Translations under genes and position numbers: made by a program
NCBI GenBank assembly: GCA_026400815.1
Contig: JAPLOI010000073.1
Span: forward strand, 1-64,000
Source of the DNA: Alphaproteobacteria bacterium
GTDB lineage: Bacteria; Pseudomonadota; Alphaproteobacteria; Acetobacterales; Acetobacteraceae
DNA: 64,000 nucleotides
Direction: 5' to 3'
Notes under the pieces: model-generated
Told to the model about the DNA's origin: nothing
Seen by the model: only the letters and a program-made list of their open reading frames with translations
The model's database searches: none
Shown here: positions 54,727 through 63,436 of the stretch, piece by piece
How the letters are laid out: each line of letters begins with the position of its first letter
Numbering within the stretch: the stretch's first letter is position 1

Positions 54727-55401
54727 ATGTCCCGCAGCGCCCGCCTCCTCGACCTCCTGCAGGCCCTCCGCCGCCGCCGTCGCCCCGTCACGGGCGCGGT
54801 GCTGGCCGAGGAGCTGGGCGTCTCCCTGCGCACCCTATACCGAGACATCGCCACCCTCACCGCCCAGGGCGCCGCGATCGAGGGCTCCGCTGGCCTCGGC
54901 TATGTCTTGCGTGCCGAGACCTTCCTGCCCCCGCTGATGTTCACCAATGCGGAGGCTGATGCCGTGCTGCTCGGCCTGCGCCTGGTCGCCGCCCGCGGCG
55001 ACCCCGACCTCGCCGAGGCCGCCGAAGCCGCCAGCGCCAAGGTGGAAGCCGTGCTGCCGCCCGCGCTGGAGGGCGCCGCCGAAAACGGCCTGCTCGCCGG
55101 CGCGGTGCGGCGCGAACGGCCCACCCTGGCCACCCTGCGCGCCGCCCTGGCCGGGGAACGAAAACTGCGCCTCTCCTACGCCGACAAGCGCGGCCAGCCC
55201 AGCGAGCGCACCGTCTGGCCCGTGGCGATCGGCTTCTTCGAGGCCGCCGAGGTGCTCGCCGCCTGGTGCGAACTGCGCCAGGATTTCCGCCATTTCCGCC
55301 TGGACCGCATCGCCGATGCCACCGCGCTGCCAGAGCGCATTCCCCGCCACCGCCGCGTGCTGCTGGCCGAATGGCGCGCGCAGGAAAATCTGAACGACTG
55401 A
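54727..55401 (+). CDS. YafY-type transcriptional regulator with WYL domain
   Basis: 224 residues. N-terminal winged helix-turn-helix: RLLDLLQALRRRRRPVTGAVLAEELGVSLRTLYRDIATL at 6-45. The C-terminal WYL-type domain (LRLSYADKRGQPSERTVWPVAIGFF ... LAAWCELRQDFRHFRLDRI) usually senses a ligand or nucleic acid. It probably regulates the VOC gene downstream, a pairing often seen. There is no clear ribosome site before the ATG. The leader is the tail of repeat copy 4. Confidence 0.85.
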   Translation: MSRSARLLDLLQALRRRRRPVTGAVLAEELGVSLRTLYRDIATLTAQGAAIEGSAGLGYVLRAETFLPPLMFTNAEADAVLLGLRLVAARGDPDLAEAAEAASAKVEAVLPPALEGAAENGLLAGAVRRERPTLATLRAALAGERKLRLSYADKRGQPSERTVWPVAIGFFEAAEVLAAWCELRQDFRHFRLDRIADATALPERIPRHRRVLLAEWRAQENLND

Positions 55402-55452
55402 TACCGGCCTGCGCACTGGCCGACTCTTCCGGCCATTGCGCAGGCAGGTATC
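55400..55452. repeat. imperfect inverted repeat overlapping the WYL gene stop
   Basis: 22-base arms at 55400-55421 and 55431-55452 (GATACCGGCCTGCGCACTGG and its near complement) have only two or three mismatches around a nine-base centre. It includes the stop codon of the regulator gene. There is no T run, so a terminator is possible but not proven. It could also be a binding site upstream of the VOC gene. Confidence 0.55.
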
Positions 55453-55557
55453 GCGCGCTGGGCTGGCCGGTGGCCGCGCGCAAAACAAAGACTCCTGCTG
55501 ACAGGAACTGTCACAGCCAGGGCGCACACAGGGGTCACCGCAACAACGGAGGCACCC

Positions 55558-55917
55558 ATGCCCGACTTCAGCTTCATCCTGCTCCCCGTCGCCGACCCGA
55601 TCGCCAGCGCCGCATTCTACGAACGCCTGCTCGGCCGCCCCCCGGTGGAGCAGGCGCCCACCTTCGCCATGCTGCCGCTACGCGAGGGCGTGATGCTCGG
55701 CCTGTGGCAGCGCGATGGCGTGCTTCCCACCCCCGGCGCGGCCCCCGGCGGCAGCGAGGTGGCCTTCATCGCGGCAGACGTGGATGCCACCCATGCCGAG
55801 TGGCTGGCCAAGGGCACCACCATCCTGCAAACCCCGACAGACATGGATTTCGGCCGCACCTTCACGGCGGCGGACCCCGACAGGCACCGCCTGCGCGTGT
55901 TCAAGCCGGGCGGCTGA
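55558..55917 (+). CDS. VOC family protein (glyoxalase/bleomycin-resistance fold)
   Basis: 119 residues. Two beta-alpha-beta-beta-beta units: FSFILLPVADPIASAAFYERLLGRPPV at the start and EVAFIAADVDATHAEWLAKGTTI in the second half, ending FTAADPDRHRLRVFKPG. It may be a metal-dependent lyase/dioxygenase or a small-molecule binding protein. The function is not resolved. A strong ribosome site (GGAGG) precedes the ATG. It follows the WYL regulator by 156 bases. Confidence 0.85.
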   Translation: MPDFSFILLPVADPIASAAFYERLLGRPPVEQAPTFAMLPLREGVMLGLWQRDGVLPTPGAAPGGSEVAFIAADVDATHAEWLAKGTTILQTPTDMDFGRTFTAADPDRHRLRVFKPGG

Positions 55918-55929
55918 TCCCCGGGGGGA

Positions 55930-57390
55930 TCAGGCAGCGCGCAGCCGGCGCACCACCTCGCCCAGCCCGGTGGCCAGGCTGCCGCTGCTCTGCGCCACCA
56001 CGCGCGCTTCCTCCCGCACCGCGGCGGCCGTGGTGCGGGCGGCTTCGGTGCTGTCCGCCACAGTGGCGATGCCGCTCTCGATCGACTGCACGCTGGACGC
56101 GGCACGCTGCACATTGGCGGAGATGGAAGAAGCAGCGGTCTGCTGCTGCTCCATCGTGCCGGCGATGGCGGTGGTGGTGCCGGTGATCACGGCCACCGCC
56201 TCGCCAATCGCGGTGATGGCCTGCACGGCACGCTGCGTGCCGGCCTGCAGGCTGGCGATGCGGCGCGAAATATCGTCGGTGGCGCGCGCAGTCTGCACCG
56301 CCAGCGCCTTCACCTCGCCGGCCACCACGGCGAATCCCTTGCCTGCCTCGCCCGCGCGTGCCGCCTCGATCGTGGCGTTGAGCGCCAAAAGGTTGGTGCG
56401 TGAGGCGATGTCGTTGATCAGCGAAACCACGTCGCCGATCACCGCCGCATCGCCTTCCAGCGCGCGCACCACTTCGCCGGTGGCCAGAACCTGGGCATCG
56501 GCCTTGGCCCCGCCCTCGGTCGCCCGCGCCATCTGTTCGCTGATCGCGCCCACGGAGGCGGCAAGCTGCTCCACCGCCGCGGCCATGGACTGCACTTCGG
56601 AGGAGGCGGCACGGACATTATGCGCCACGTCATGCGCATGGGTGGCACCCTCGTCGGCCGAACTGGCCAGGGTATGCGCCTGTCCGTCCATGGCCCCGGC
56701 GGCGCGGGTGAGTTCATCCACTGCGGCATGCAGCGTGGCTTCCAGCTCGCCGGCCACGGTGGCAAGCGTGGCGGCGCGGGTGCGGGTGGCCTCTTCCTGT
56801 GCCTGCTGCAGGGCGGCATGGGCGGCTTCCGCCTGGGCTCGCGCGGCCTCGGCCTCCGCCAGGCTGCGGCCCGTCGCCGTCACCAGGGAATTGATCGTGG
56901 CGACCATGCCGATCAGCGCCGCGGCCTCCAGCACCAGGATCACCGCATGCAGCACCACGCGGCCGAGATCGCCGCCGCCGGGGAACACCAGGGCGGGGGC
57001 CACAAGGTTGAGCCCAAGATGATGCAGCGCCACCAGCCCGGCGCCGAACAGGATCACGCGCACATCGCAATAGGCTGCCAGCAGTGCGAGCCCGGCGAAG
57101 TAGTACATGTGCAGGTCCACCTGCCAGGCAGAGCCCGCGGCGGTACCAACCATGAGGGAGATGGAGCCGACCAGCGCCGCGCCGATCACCATCCGCGCCA
57201 CCATTTGCCCGTGCGCGGCCAGGCGGGCGCCGAAGGCCAGGCCGGCCAGGCCCAGCCCGGCCAGCACCGGCGGCAAGGCCGCATGCCCGGCGATGGTGGC
57301 CAGCCACCACAGCAGCGGCACATGCGCCAGCACCAGCAGCGCCAGCACGTTGTCGGCGAGGCGGCGGAAGGCGGAAAGGTCGTGCGTCAT
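55930..57390 (-). CDS. methyl-accepting chemotaxis protein with multi-span N-terminal sensor
   Basis: 486 residues. Residues about 10-200 hold five or six membrane segments, including [26 protein letters not shown] and the ALHHLGLN motif. Histidines inside or beside the membrane suggest metal or redox sensing. The cytoplasmic part carries the MCP signaling hairpin ([37 protein letters not shown]). There is no large periplasmic ligand domain. The ATG overlaps the preceding small gene by four bases. Confidence 0.9.
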   Translation of the reverse strand: MTHDLSAFRRLADNVLALLVLAHVPLLWWLATIAGHAALPPVLAGLGLAGLAFGARLAAHGQMVARMVIGAALVGSISLMVGTAAGSAWQVDLHMYYFAGLALLAAYCDVRVILFGAGLVALHHLGLNLVAPALVFPGGGDLGRVVLHAVILVLEAAALIGMVATINSLVTATGRSLAEAEAARAQAEAAHAALQQAQEEATRTRAATLATVAGELEATLHAAVDELTRAAGAMDGQAHTLASSADEGATHAHDVAHNVRAASSEVQSMAAAVEQLAASVGAISEQMARATEGGAKADAQVLATGEVVRALEGDAAVIGDVVSLINDIASRTNLLALNATIEAARAGEAGKGFAVVAGEVKALAVQTARATDDISRRIASLQAGTQRAVQAITAIGEAVAVITGTTTAIAGTMEQQQTAASSISANVQRAASSVQSIESGIATVADSTEAARTTAAAVREEARVVAQSSGSLATGLGEVVRRLRAA

Positions 57391-57686
57391 CCGGCGATCT
57401 CCTGTGCGGCGGGGGCGCAGCCGCCCAGCAGGGCGGCAGGCAAAATCCACCATGCCCCGGCCGCGCGCAGCGCCGCGGGATCGGCCTGCGGCAGCAGCAC
57501 CACGAAGCCGGCACCGCCGAACCCGGCCACCGGCCCGGCCGAAATTGCCGCCAGTGCCGCGCGTGCCCCGCCCCACCAGGGCGGAAACACGGCCGCCACC
57601 GCCTCTCCGCTTCGCGCGGCAGGCAGGGCAAGCATGGGTACGATGGCCGCGAGCAGCAGCGCGGCTCCGGTCAGGGCATGTTTCAT
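57387..57686 (-). CDS. small hydrophobic protein upstream of the chemoreceptor
   Basis: 99 residues. A likely signal or anchor ([24 protein letters not shown]) and a further hydrophobic stretch near 50-70 ([16 protein letters not shown]). No family was recognised. Its stop overlaps the chemoreceptor start by four bases (ATGA), so the two are probably made together, and the small protein may be a periplasmic or membrane partner of the receptor. Confidence 0.6.
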   Translation of the reverse strand: MKHALTGAALLLAAIVPMLALPAARSGEAVAAVFPPWWGGARAALAAISAGPVAGFGGAGFVVLLPQADPAALRAAGAWWILPAALLGGCAPAAQEIAG

Positions 57687-57742
57687 GCGCCGCAGAATGG
57701 ATAAGGAAGATTAAAGCGGGATGACCCCCGCGGAAAAACCCA

Positions 57743-58849
57743 TCATTTCATCACGGCTTCGGTCTTCGCCTGGATCATCGCGAAGTCGATCTTCGCCCCC
57801 AGCCCCGGCCCGGTCGGCGCCTGCAGCATGCCGTTGGCATCGGGCCGGAACTCCTCCTCCAGCCCGTAGCGATGCGCCCCGTCGGGCAGCAGCACCTCGA
57901 ACCAGGTGGTGTTCGGGATCGCCATGCACACATGCAGGTTGGCGAGGTTGTTCAGCGAATTGCCGCTGTGATGCACCTCGTAGTTCATGTGGAATGCCTC
58001 CGCGAGATGCGCGGTCTTCAGCATCGTCGTCAGCCCGCCCTTGGCCGGGATGTCGCCGCGCAAATAGTCGGTGGCCTGCTGCATCACCCAGGTGGCGTAG
58101 GTATCGAGCCCGCCCACCGGATACTCGGTCGCCATGATGGGAATGTTCAGCTTCTGGCGCAGCTTGAGGTAGCTGGTGATGTCCTCGTCGGCCAGCGGGT
58201 CTTCATACCATTTGAAGCCCATCTCCTGGATGGCCAGCCCCACCTTCAGCGCGGCGGGGTAGTCGTAGCTCCAGGTGGAATCCAGCATCACCGGGTAGCT
58301 GTCCCCCACCGCCCGTCGGACCGCCTCGCACACCTTGATGTCGGTATCGGGGTCGGTCGGCGGATGGATCTTGTATCCGGCCCAGCCTTCCTGCTTGTGC
58401 TGCTGCGCCTGGGCCACGTAGGCCTGGGCATCCGGCAACAACTGGGAACTGGCATAGGCGCCGATCTCGGTGCGGTGCGTGCCCATCAGCGCATGCACCG
58501 GCAGCCCGGCGATCTTGCCCACCAGGTCCCAGAGTGCGACGTCCACCACACCGATGGTCCGCCAGCTCACGTTGCGGTTCAGCTTCAGCATGCGCTGGTG
58601 GATGCGCTCGCGCTCCAGCGGGTTGGCGCCCATCAGCACCGGTTTCAACCAGCGGATCAGCTGCGGCCCGTCCATGCTGCCGGGGTTGCTGGCGGAGCCG
58701 AGGAAGGCATGCCCCTCATGCCCCGCATCGGTGCGGATGCGCAGCAGGCCCAGATTGCTCACCGGCTGGGTGAAGCTGCCGGCGTGGTAGCTGGTGCGCG
58801 GGATGTTGTCCCAGGTGAAGATGGTCAGCGACACGTGATCGATCTTCAT
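57743..58849 (-). CDS. mandelate racemase / enolase superfamily enzyme
   Basis: 368 residues. Capping domain first, then the barrel with Lys160-x-His162 in GYKIHPP (general base region), metal ligands Asp190 ([10 protein letters not shown]), Glu216 (YEDPL) and Glu242 (ATEYP), and His294 in HHSGNSLNN. These residues abstract the proton next to a carboxylate. Likely a sugar-acid dehydratase or racemase. The K-x-H in place of K-x-K makes the subgroup uncertain. It is a single gene. Confidence 0.88.
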   Translation of the reverse strand: MKIDHVSLTIFTWDNIPRTSYHAGSFTQPVSNLGLLRIRTDAGHEGHAFLGSASNPGSMDGPQLIRWLKPVLMGANPLERERIHQRMLKLNRNVSWRTIGVVDVALWDLVGKIAGLPVHALMGTHRTEIGAYASSQLLPDAQAYVAQAQQHKQEGWAGYKIHPPTDPDTDIKVCEAVRRAVGDSYPVMLDSTWSYDYPAALKVGLAIQEMGFKWYEDPLADEDITSYLKLRQKLNIPIMATEYPVGGLDTYATWVMQQATDYLRGDIPAKGGLTTMLKTAHLAEAFHMNYEVHHSGNSLNNLANLHVCMAIPNTTWFEVLLPDGAHRYGLEEEFRPDANGMLQAPTGPGLGAKIDFAMIQAKTEAVMK

Positions 58850-58939
58850 GGCGCGCTCCTCCGCTTTGTTTTGCCGGAATGCTGCACCATGCGGGGCACG
58901 CGGCTCAAGCAGCGGCCGGCTGCTGCTTCATCCGGCGGA

Positions 58940-59137
58940 TCACCCGGGCCCACCGCTGGCAGGCCAGGTGGGTCCGCAGGCGCGCGGCGTGCTGCCGGTC
59001 ACGTGGCGGCGCATGTCATCGGGCCGGGCTACCAGAGGCACGCGATGGCCGGCGGCGAACGCCAACCCAGCCTCATGAATGGCGCGCTCGGTCGCCGGCA
59101 GGGGTGGGGGCGGGGTGGATGGCAGGTGTTGCATCAT
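58940..59137 (-). CDS. short hypothetical frame in a 470-base gap
   Basis: A 65-codon frame beginning with two ATGs and reading MQHLPSTPPPPLPATERAIHEAGLAFAAGHRVPL. It is the only plausible coding stretch between the enolase-superfamily gene and the regulator at 59320. It has no recognised motif or clear ribosome site, and the composition could arise by chance. The rest of the gap (58850-58939, 59138-59319) has no gene that I can support. Confidence 0.2.
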   Translation of the reverse strand: MMQHLPSTPPPPLPATERAIHEAGLAFAAGHRVPLVARPDDMRRHVTGSTPRACGPTWPASGGPG

Positions 59138-59232
59138 GCCGCCTTCCCGCCGTTGCCCTGGGCCGATGGCAGGGGCTGGCGGTGGGGCCTTTTGCACAAG
59201 GGCCGAGATGATCGCATGACGATGCTCCAGCG

Positions 59233-59292
59233 CGAAAGTGCGCTTCGGCAACAAAAGCAAATCTCGCCTTTCGGCGCAAGCAAAAACGAAAG
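59233..59292. promoter_or_regulatory. cluster of CGAAAG/CTTTCG motifs downstream of the regulator
   Basis: CGAAAG occurs at 59233, 59287 and, inverted, at 59268. The same hexamer is found at 59763 and 59808 at the other end of the regulator gene. Similar half-repeats (TTCGGC then GCAAA) lie at 59244 and 59271. This could be a set of operator half-sites, but short motifs of this kind also occur by chance. Confidence 0.2.
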
Positions 59293-59319
59293 TCTTACTT
59301 GCGCGTGGGACGAGGCGGG

Positions 59320-59772
59320 TCAGTCCAGCCGGCGCCGAATGTCCTGCGCCTTGGCCTCCACGGCGAAGCGCGTGCGCTCCTCGAAGGGCAGCGCCCGGTT
59401 CATGCTGGAGGCCTGGCGCAGGGCCGCCTGCGCATGGGCCGTGGTGCGGCGCGGGCCGAGGCTGATGCCCTCTTCCGCCAGCTTGGCGGCGAGGGCCTCC
59501 ACCACCTCCGGCAGCCGGTGAAGCTCATCCGGCGCAGCATTTGCCTGGAACTCCTGCGTTGCATCGCTGAAGCCGCTTGCCTGCACGAACAGCTCGTCGG
59601 GCGCAACGTCCAGCGCCTCCGCCAGGTCTGACAGGCGGCGCCCGACCGGGTGGGTCTTGCCGTCGAGCCACTGGCGCACGGCAGTCGGCGTAACGCCAAG
59701 GCGCGGACCGAGCTGCGCCGCACGAATGCCACGCATCTGCATGAGTCGGCGAAGGTTGTCCGCGAAAGCCAT
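59320..59772 (-). CDS. helix-turn-helix (XRE-like) transcriptional regulator
   Basis: 150 residues. An N-terminal HTH_3 domain (NLRRLMQMRGIRAAQLGPRLGVTPTAVRQWLDGKTHP, about 6-42) is followed by LSDLAEALDVAPDELF, the usual end of the domain. A helical C-terminal part holds no recognised domain. ATG at 59772 starts the domain, with an alternative ATG six codons upstream. It is divergent from an acyl-CoA dehydrogenase-like gene with 167 bases between and could control it. Confidence 0.8.
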   Translation of the reverse strand: MAFADNLRRLMQMRGIRAAQLGPRLGVTPTAVRQWLDGKTHPVGRRLSDLAEALDVAPDELFVQASGFSDATQEFQANAAPDELHRLPEVVEALAAKLAEEGISLGPRRTTAHAQAALRQASSMNRALPFEERTRFAVEAKAQDIRRRLD

Positions 59773-59939
59773 GCTTTCAGTGTGCAACATGGCGCCGCTT
59801 GTGTCTGCGAAAGAGGTTCTTCGCGGCGTGCACGGCGCATATCCCTTCCCGCGGCAGGCGGCTGGCCGTGGGTACCCGCACCGACGTTGACCACCCGGCC
59901 GCGCCGCAGGACACTGATCCAGGAAACGCCAGAAGCGCC

Positions 59940-61121
59940 ATGCCCGACGAACTCCGCCCCGCCACCCCGCCCGAGGTCCGTGCCCGCGCCATCCTGCCGG
60001 CGCTGCGTGCGGAGGCCGATGCGATCGAGGCCGGCAAGCGCCTGACCCCTGCCACGCTCGCGGCCCTGCACGGCGCCCGCCTGTTCCGCACCCTGGTGCC
60101 GCGCAGCGTGGGCGGGGACGAGGTGCGGCCTTCCGACCATTCGCGCATGCTGACCGCCATCGCCAGCGCCGATGCCTCCACCGCCTGGTGCCTCAGCCAG
60201 GCCGGCGGCTGTGCGCTTGCCGCCGCCTATGTGGCGCCGGACGTGGCCCGCCATGTGTGGGGACCGGCCGATGCCGTGTTGGCCTGGGGGCAATCCCAGG
60301 GCGCGCGGGCCCGGGTGGTGGATGGTGGATACGCCGTTACGGGGCGCTGGACCTTCGTCTCCGGCGGGCATCATGCCACCTGGATCGGTGGCCACGCCCA
60401 TATCGAGGAGCAGGACGGCACGCTGCGCCGCCACCCCGATGGCCGGCCGGTGGAGCGCACCATGCTGATCCCGCGGGCCGATCTGTCGGTGACGCCGGAT
60501 TGGGAGGTGATCGGCCTGCGCGGCACCGGCAGCGATACCTTCGCGGTGCCCGACGGATATTTCGTGCCGGAGGCCTATGCGCTGGCACGGGATGTGGAGG
60601 CGGAGCGGCGGGAGGATGGGCCGCTGTACCGGTTCCAGACCAACCATTTCTACGGCTCCGGCTTCGCCTCCGTGGCGCTGGGCGTGGCGCGCGGGTTGCT
60701 GGATCTGTTCGTGGACCTAGCGCGCGACAAGCACCCGACGCTGACCGGGCGGGGGTTGAAGGATTCGCAGGCGGTGCAGCGCGACCTCGCCATCGCCGAG
60801 GCGCGGTGGCGCGCGGCGCGGGCGGGGGTGATCGCCGCGCTGGACGAGGCATGGGAGGCGGCATTGCTCGGGCCCATGCCGCTCGACCAGCGCATGGGCA
60901 TCCGCATGGCCTCCACCTTCGCCATCCACCAGGCGCGCGAGGTGGCGGATTTCTGCTGGCGGGAGGCGGGCGCCACCGCGGTTTTCGAGGCCAATGGCTT
61001 TGCCCGGCGCTACCGCGACATGATCAGCGTGACCCAGCAGGTGCAGGGCCGCATGATCCATTTCGAGACCGTCGGCCAGCATTTGCTTGGCCTATCCGAC
61101 GCTTCCACCCGTTTCGCCTAG
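59940..61121 (+). CDS. acyl-CoA dehydrogenase-like flavoprotein (HsaA/DszC type)
   Basis: 393 residues with the acyl-CoA dehydrogenase fold: PRSVGGDEVRPSDHSRMLTAIASADASTAWCL near 57-88, GRWTFVSGGHHATWIGG near 142, and a helical C-terminal half. The pattern matches group-D flavin monooxygenases and related oxidoreductases (HsaA, DszC) better than beta-oxidation dehydrogenases. If so it would use reduced FMN to hydroxylate an aromatic or heteroatom. A separate reductase is not nearby. The ATG at 59940 is just before the conserved start. A VOC gene follows by 10 bases. Confidence 0.8.
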   Translation: MPDELRPATPPEVRARAILPALRAEADAIEAGKRLTPATLAALHGARLFRTLVPRSVGGDEVRPSDHSRMLTAIASADASTAWCLSQAGGCALAAAYVAPDVARHVWGPADAVLAWGQSQGARARVVDGGYAVTGRWTFVSGGHHATWIGGHAHIEEQDGTLRRHPDGRPVERTMLIPRADLSVTPDWEVIGLRGTGSDTFAVPDGYFVPEAYALARDVEAERREDGPLYRFQTNHFYGSGFASVALGVARGLLDLFVDLARDKHPTLTGRGLKDSQAVQRDLAIAEARWRAARAGVIAALDEAWEAALLGPMPLDQRMGIRMASTFAIHQAREVADFCWREAGATAVFEANGFARRYRDMISVTQQVQGRMIHFETVGQHLLGLSDASTRFA

Positions 61122-61131
61122 GAACGCCACG

Positions 61132-61530
61132 ATGCCGCTGAACGCGCTGAACCATTTCACCATCCGCCCGGTGGACCTGGAGCGGACCAAGGAGTTCTAT
61201 TCCGACCTGCTCGGCCTGCCCGTGGGCTACCGCCCGCCGCTCGGGTTTCCCGGCTACTGGCTGTATTGCGGCGACATCCCGACCGTTCACCTGATCGGGC
61301 CGCGCGAGAGCGATGCCGGGCCGCGGGCGAGCGGGCCGACCGGGCTGCTGGACCATATCGCGTTTTCCTGCACCGGGCTGGCGGAGATGAAGGCGAAGCT
61401 TGCCGGGCGCGGCATTGCCTTCCAGGAGCGGGTGATCCCGCGCGACCGGCAGACGCAGCTTTTCCTGCATGATCCCGACGGGATCGCGGTGGAGCTGAAC
61501 TATCCGCCCGAGGAGACGATTGCGAAGTGA
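61132..61530 (+). CDS. VOC family dioxygenase/lyase-like protein
   Basis: 132 residues: NALNHFTIRPVDLERTKEFYSDLLGL at the start with the metal-ligand His8, DHIAFSCTG in the middle (His) and FLHDPDGIAVELNYP at the end (Glu). The His/His/Glu set is complete, which fits a metal-dependent enzyme such as an extradiol dioxygenase-like or lyase protein. It follows the flavoprotein gene by 10 bases, so the pair could act in one aromatic or small-molecule breakdown step. Confidence 0.85.
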   Translation: MPLNALNHFTIRPVDLERTKEFYSDLLGLPVGYRPPLGFPGYWLYCGDIPTVHLIGPRESDAGPRASGPTGLLDHIAFSCTGLAEMKAKLAGRGIAFQERVIPRDRQTQLFLHDPDGIAVELNYPPEETIAK

Positions 61531-61540
61531 TGGGGGCGAA

Positions 61541-62527
61541 GTGATCCGGCTTGAGGCCAGCAGCCTCTCGCGCGATCCGGCGCGGGCGGAGGCGAACGAG
61601 GATGCGTTCGTGGTGCTGCCGGGCCGGGCCTATGCGGTGATCGATGGTGTCTCCGACCGGACCGGCACGCGCTATGACGGCGAGCTTTCCGGGCGGCATG
61701 CGGCGCGGCTGGTGGCGGCCACGTTGGAGCGGCTGTTGCTGGGCGCCGCACCGCCGGTGGAGACGATCGTGCCGACGCTGACGGCGGCGTTGCACGAGGC
61801 CTATCTGCGGCACGGCACGCTGGCCGCGGCGCAGGAGAGCTGGGGCAACCGGTTGTGCTGCACCTTGGCGCTGGTCCTGCATGACGGGCCGCGGCTGCAT
61901 TTGGTGCTGGTGGGCGATAGCAGCATCCGGCTGGATGGGCGGCAGGTGCTGCAGATGGACAAGGACCTCGACTACATCACCGCCACGCTGCGCAGCCATG
62001 CCTGGCACCGGGTGGCGGACCCTGATCCGGCGGTGCGCGACCGGGTGGCGCGGCAGGTTTCGTGGAAGGGGCTGGGGCAGGATTCGTCGGTGTTCGCGCC
62101 GGATTTCTCGCGCGCGGATATCGCCGCGATCGGGGATGCGGCGGAGGCGGAACTGGTGGCGGCCCTGCCGCATGTGCCGCGGGCGGATATCGTGCATCTG
62201 CTGAACCGCGGCATCGTGGGCGGGCAGGGCGACTACCAGAACACGGCGGATTCCGTGCTGGGCTATGCGTGCCTGGATGGGTTCGCGGTGCCGCGCAGCC
62301 TGATGCAGGTGAGCACGATCGAGGTGCGCGGGGTGGAGACGGTGGAGTTGTTCACCGACGGGTATTTCGATGTGGGCGCCGAGGCGACGCTGGCGTCGTG
62401 GGAGGCACGGCATGAAGAGGTGGAACTGGAGGACCCGGCGAAGGTCGGGCGGTTCCGGTCCACCAAGGGGTCGGTGCCCGGGCGGTGGTCGGATGACCGG
62501 ACGTATGTGGGCGTGCGGTTGCGCTAG
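61541..62527 (+). CDS. PP2C-like protein phosphatase family protein
   Basis: 328 residues from a GTG. PP2C-type motifs are [24 protein letters not shown] (Asp metal ligands, about 19-42), [25 protein letters not shown] near 124 and [10 protein letters not shown] near 268. It would remove phosphate from Ser/Thr residues of proteins. The sequence is diverged and could instead be a phosphatase-fold protein with another role. The TTG at 61520, overlapping the previous stop, is an alternative start. The stop overlaps the lipB stop on the other strand (CTAG). Confidence 0.75.
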   Translation: MIRLEASSLSRDPARAEANEDAFVVLPGRAYAVIDGVSDRTGTRYDGELSGRHAARLVAATLERLLLGAAPPVETIVPTLTAALHEAYLRHGTLAAAQESWGNRLCCTLALVLHDGPRLHLVLVGDSSIRLDGRQVLQMDKDLDYITATLRSHAWHRVADPDPAVRDRVARQVSWKGLGQDSSVFAPDFSRADIAAIGDAAEAELVAALPHVPRADIVHLLNRGIVGGQGDYQNTADSVLGYACLDGFAVPRSLMQVSTIEVRGVETVELFTDGYFDVGAEATLASWEARHEEVELEDPAKVGRFRSTKGSVPGRWSDDRTYVGVRLR

Positions 62528-63198
62528 GCGAGGACCTCGTTCCAGGCGGATTTGAGGGCGGCATCGGCATCGTCCAGCGTGGCCTTGATGCCCAGCGCGT
62601 GCAAGCTGGTGACGCCGTGTTCGGCGATGCCGCAGGGGACGATGCCGCCGAAATGGCCGAGATCGGGCGACACGTTCAGCGCGATGCCGTGCCAGCTGAC
62701 CCAGCGGGTGACGCGCACGCCGATGGCGCCGATCTTGGACTCCGTGCCATCCGGCATCGCCACCCAGATGCCGACTCGGCCGGTTCGGCGTTCGCCCTTC
62801 ACGCCGAAGCGTGCGAGGGCGCGGATCATCCATTCCTCCAGCGCTGCGACATAGCTGCGCACATCGCGCGGCTTGGCCTGGCCGTGGGGGGTGTGGAGAT
62901 CCAGCAGCACGTAGGCGGTGCGCTGGCCCGGGCCGTGATAGGTCCATTGGCCGCCGCGGCCGGCATCGTAGGTGGGGAAGCGGGTGGGGTCTTGCAGGTC
63001 GGTGGGGCTGGCGGAGGTGCCGGCGGTGTAGAGCGGCGGGTGTTCCACCAGCCAGACCAGCTCGCCCGCGGTGCCTTCGCGGATGGCGGCGACACGGGCT
63101 TGCATATCTGCCAGGGCCTGGGGGTAGGGGAGCAGGCCGGGTTCTGTGCGCCATTCGACCGGGAATGCGCTGGGGGGCGTTGATGTGTCCGCGTTCAT
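62524..63198 (-). CDS. lipB: lipoyl(octanoyl) transferase
   Basis: 224 residues. [12 protein letters not shown] near 81-92 (His88), the catalytic Lys155 in [11 protein letters not shown], and the catalytic Cys189 in [17 protein letters not shown]. It moves octanoyl groups from acyl-carrier protein to lipoyl domains, the first step of lipoate attachment. A single gene, convergent with the phosphatase-like gene with a four-base stop overlap. It lies 26 bases upstream of tRNA-Leu on the opposite strand. Confidence 0.95.
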   Translation of the reverse strand: MNADTSTPPSAFPVEWRTEPGLLPYPQALADMQARVAAIREGTAGELVWLVEHPPLYTAGTSASPTDLQDPTRFPTYDAGRGGQWTYHGPGQRTAYVLLDLHTPHGQAKPRDVRSYVAALEEWMIRALARFGVKGERRTGRVGIWVAMPDGTESKIGAIGVRVTRWVSWHGIALNVSPDLGHFGGIVPCGIAEHGVTSLHALGIKATLDDADAALKSAWNEVLA

Positions 63199-63224
63199 CG
63201 GCTATAGGCCCGCTTCCCTGCGAT

Positions 63225-63310
63225 GCGGTCGTGGCGGAATGGTAGACGCGCAAGCTTGAGGTGCTTGTGGGGGCAACCTCGTGGAAGTTCGAGTCTTCTC
63301 GACCGCACCA
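63225..63310 (+). tRNA. tRNA-Leu (anticodon GAG)
   Basis: 86 bases with a seven-pair acceptor stem GCGGTCG/CGACCGC and an encoded CCA end at 63308-63310. The anticodon arm CAAGC-TTGAGGT-GCTTG presents GAG, which reads CUC/CUU leucine codons. The long variable arm (about 14 bases) is typical of leucine tRNA. T arm has TTCGAGT. The discriminator base is A, as in leucine tRNAs. Confidence 0.97.
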
Positions 63311-63319
63311 GTGAAATCT

Positions 63320-63349
63320 CCAACGGCACCCCCCTTCGGGTGCCGTTGG
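63320..63349 (+). terminator. intrinsic-type terminator after tRNA-Leu
   Basis: CCAACGGCACCC and GGGTGCCGTTGG form a 12-base stem around CCCTTC. The downstream sequence CGTTTGT is only moderately T-rich. It begins nine bases after the tRNA CCA end. Confidence 0.8.
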
Positions 63350-63436
63350 CGTTTGTAGCCCCTGGCATGGGCTGCGCGAAGGTTCTCGTGCTGGCCCCCC
63401 TCTGCTATGCGCGGAGGAGCAAAGGGAGCGCACCCC

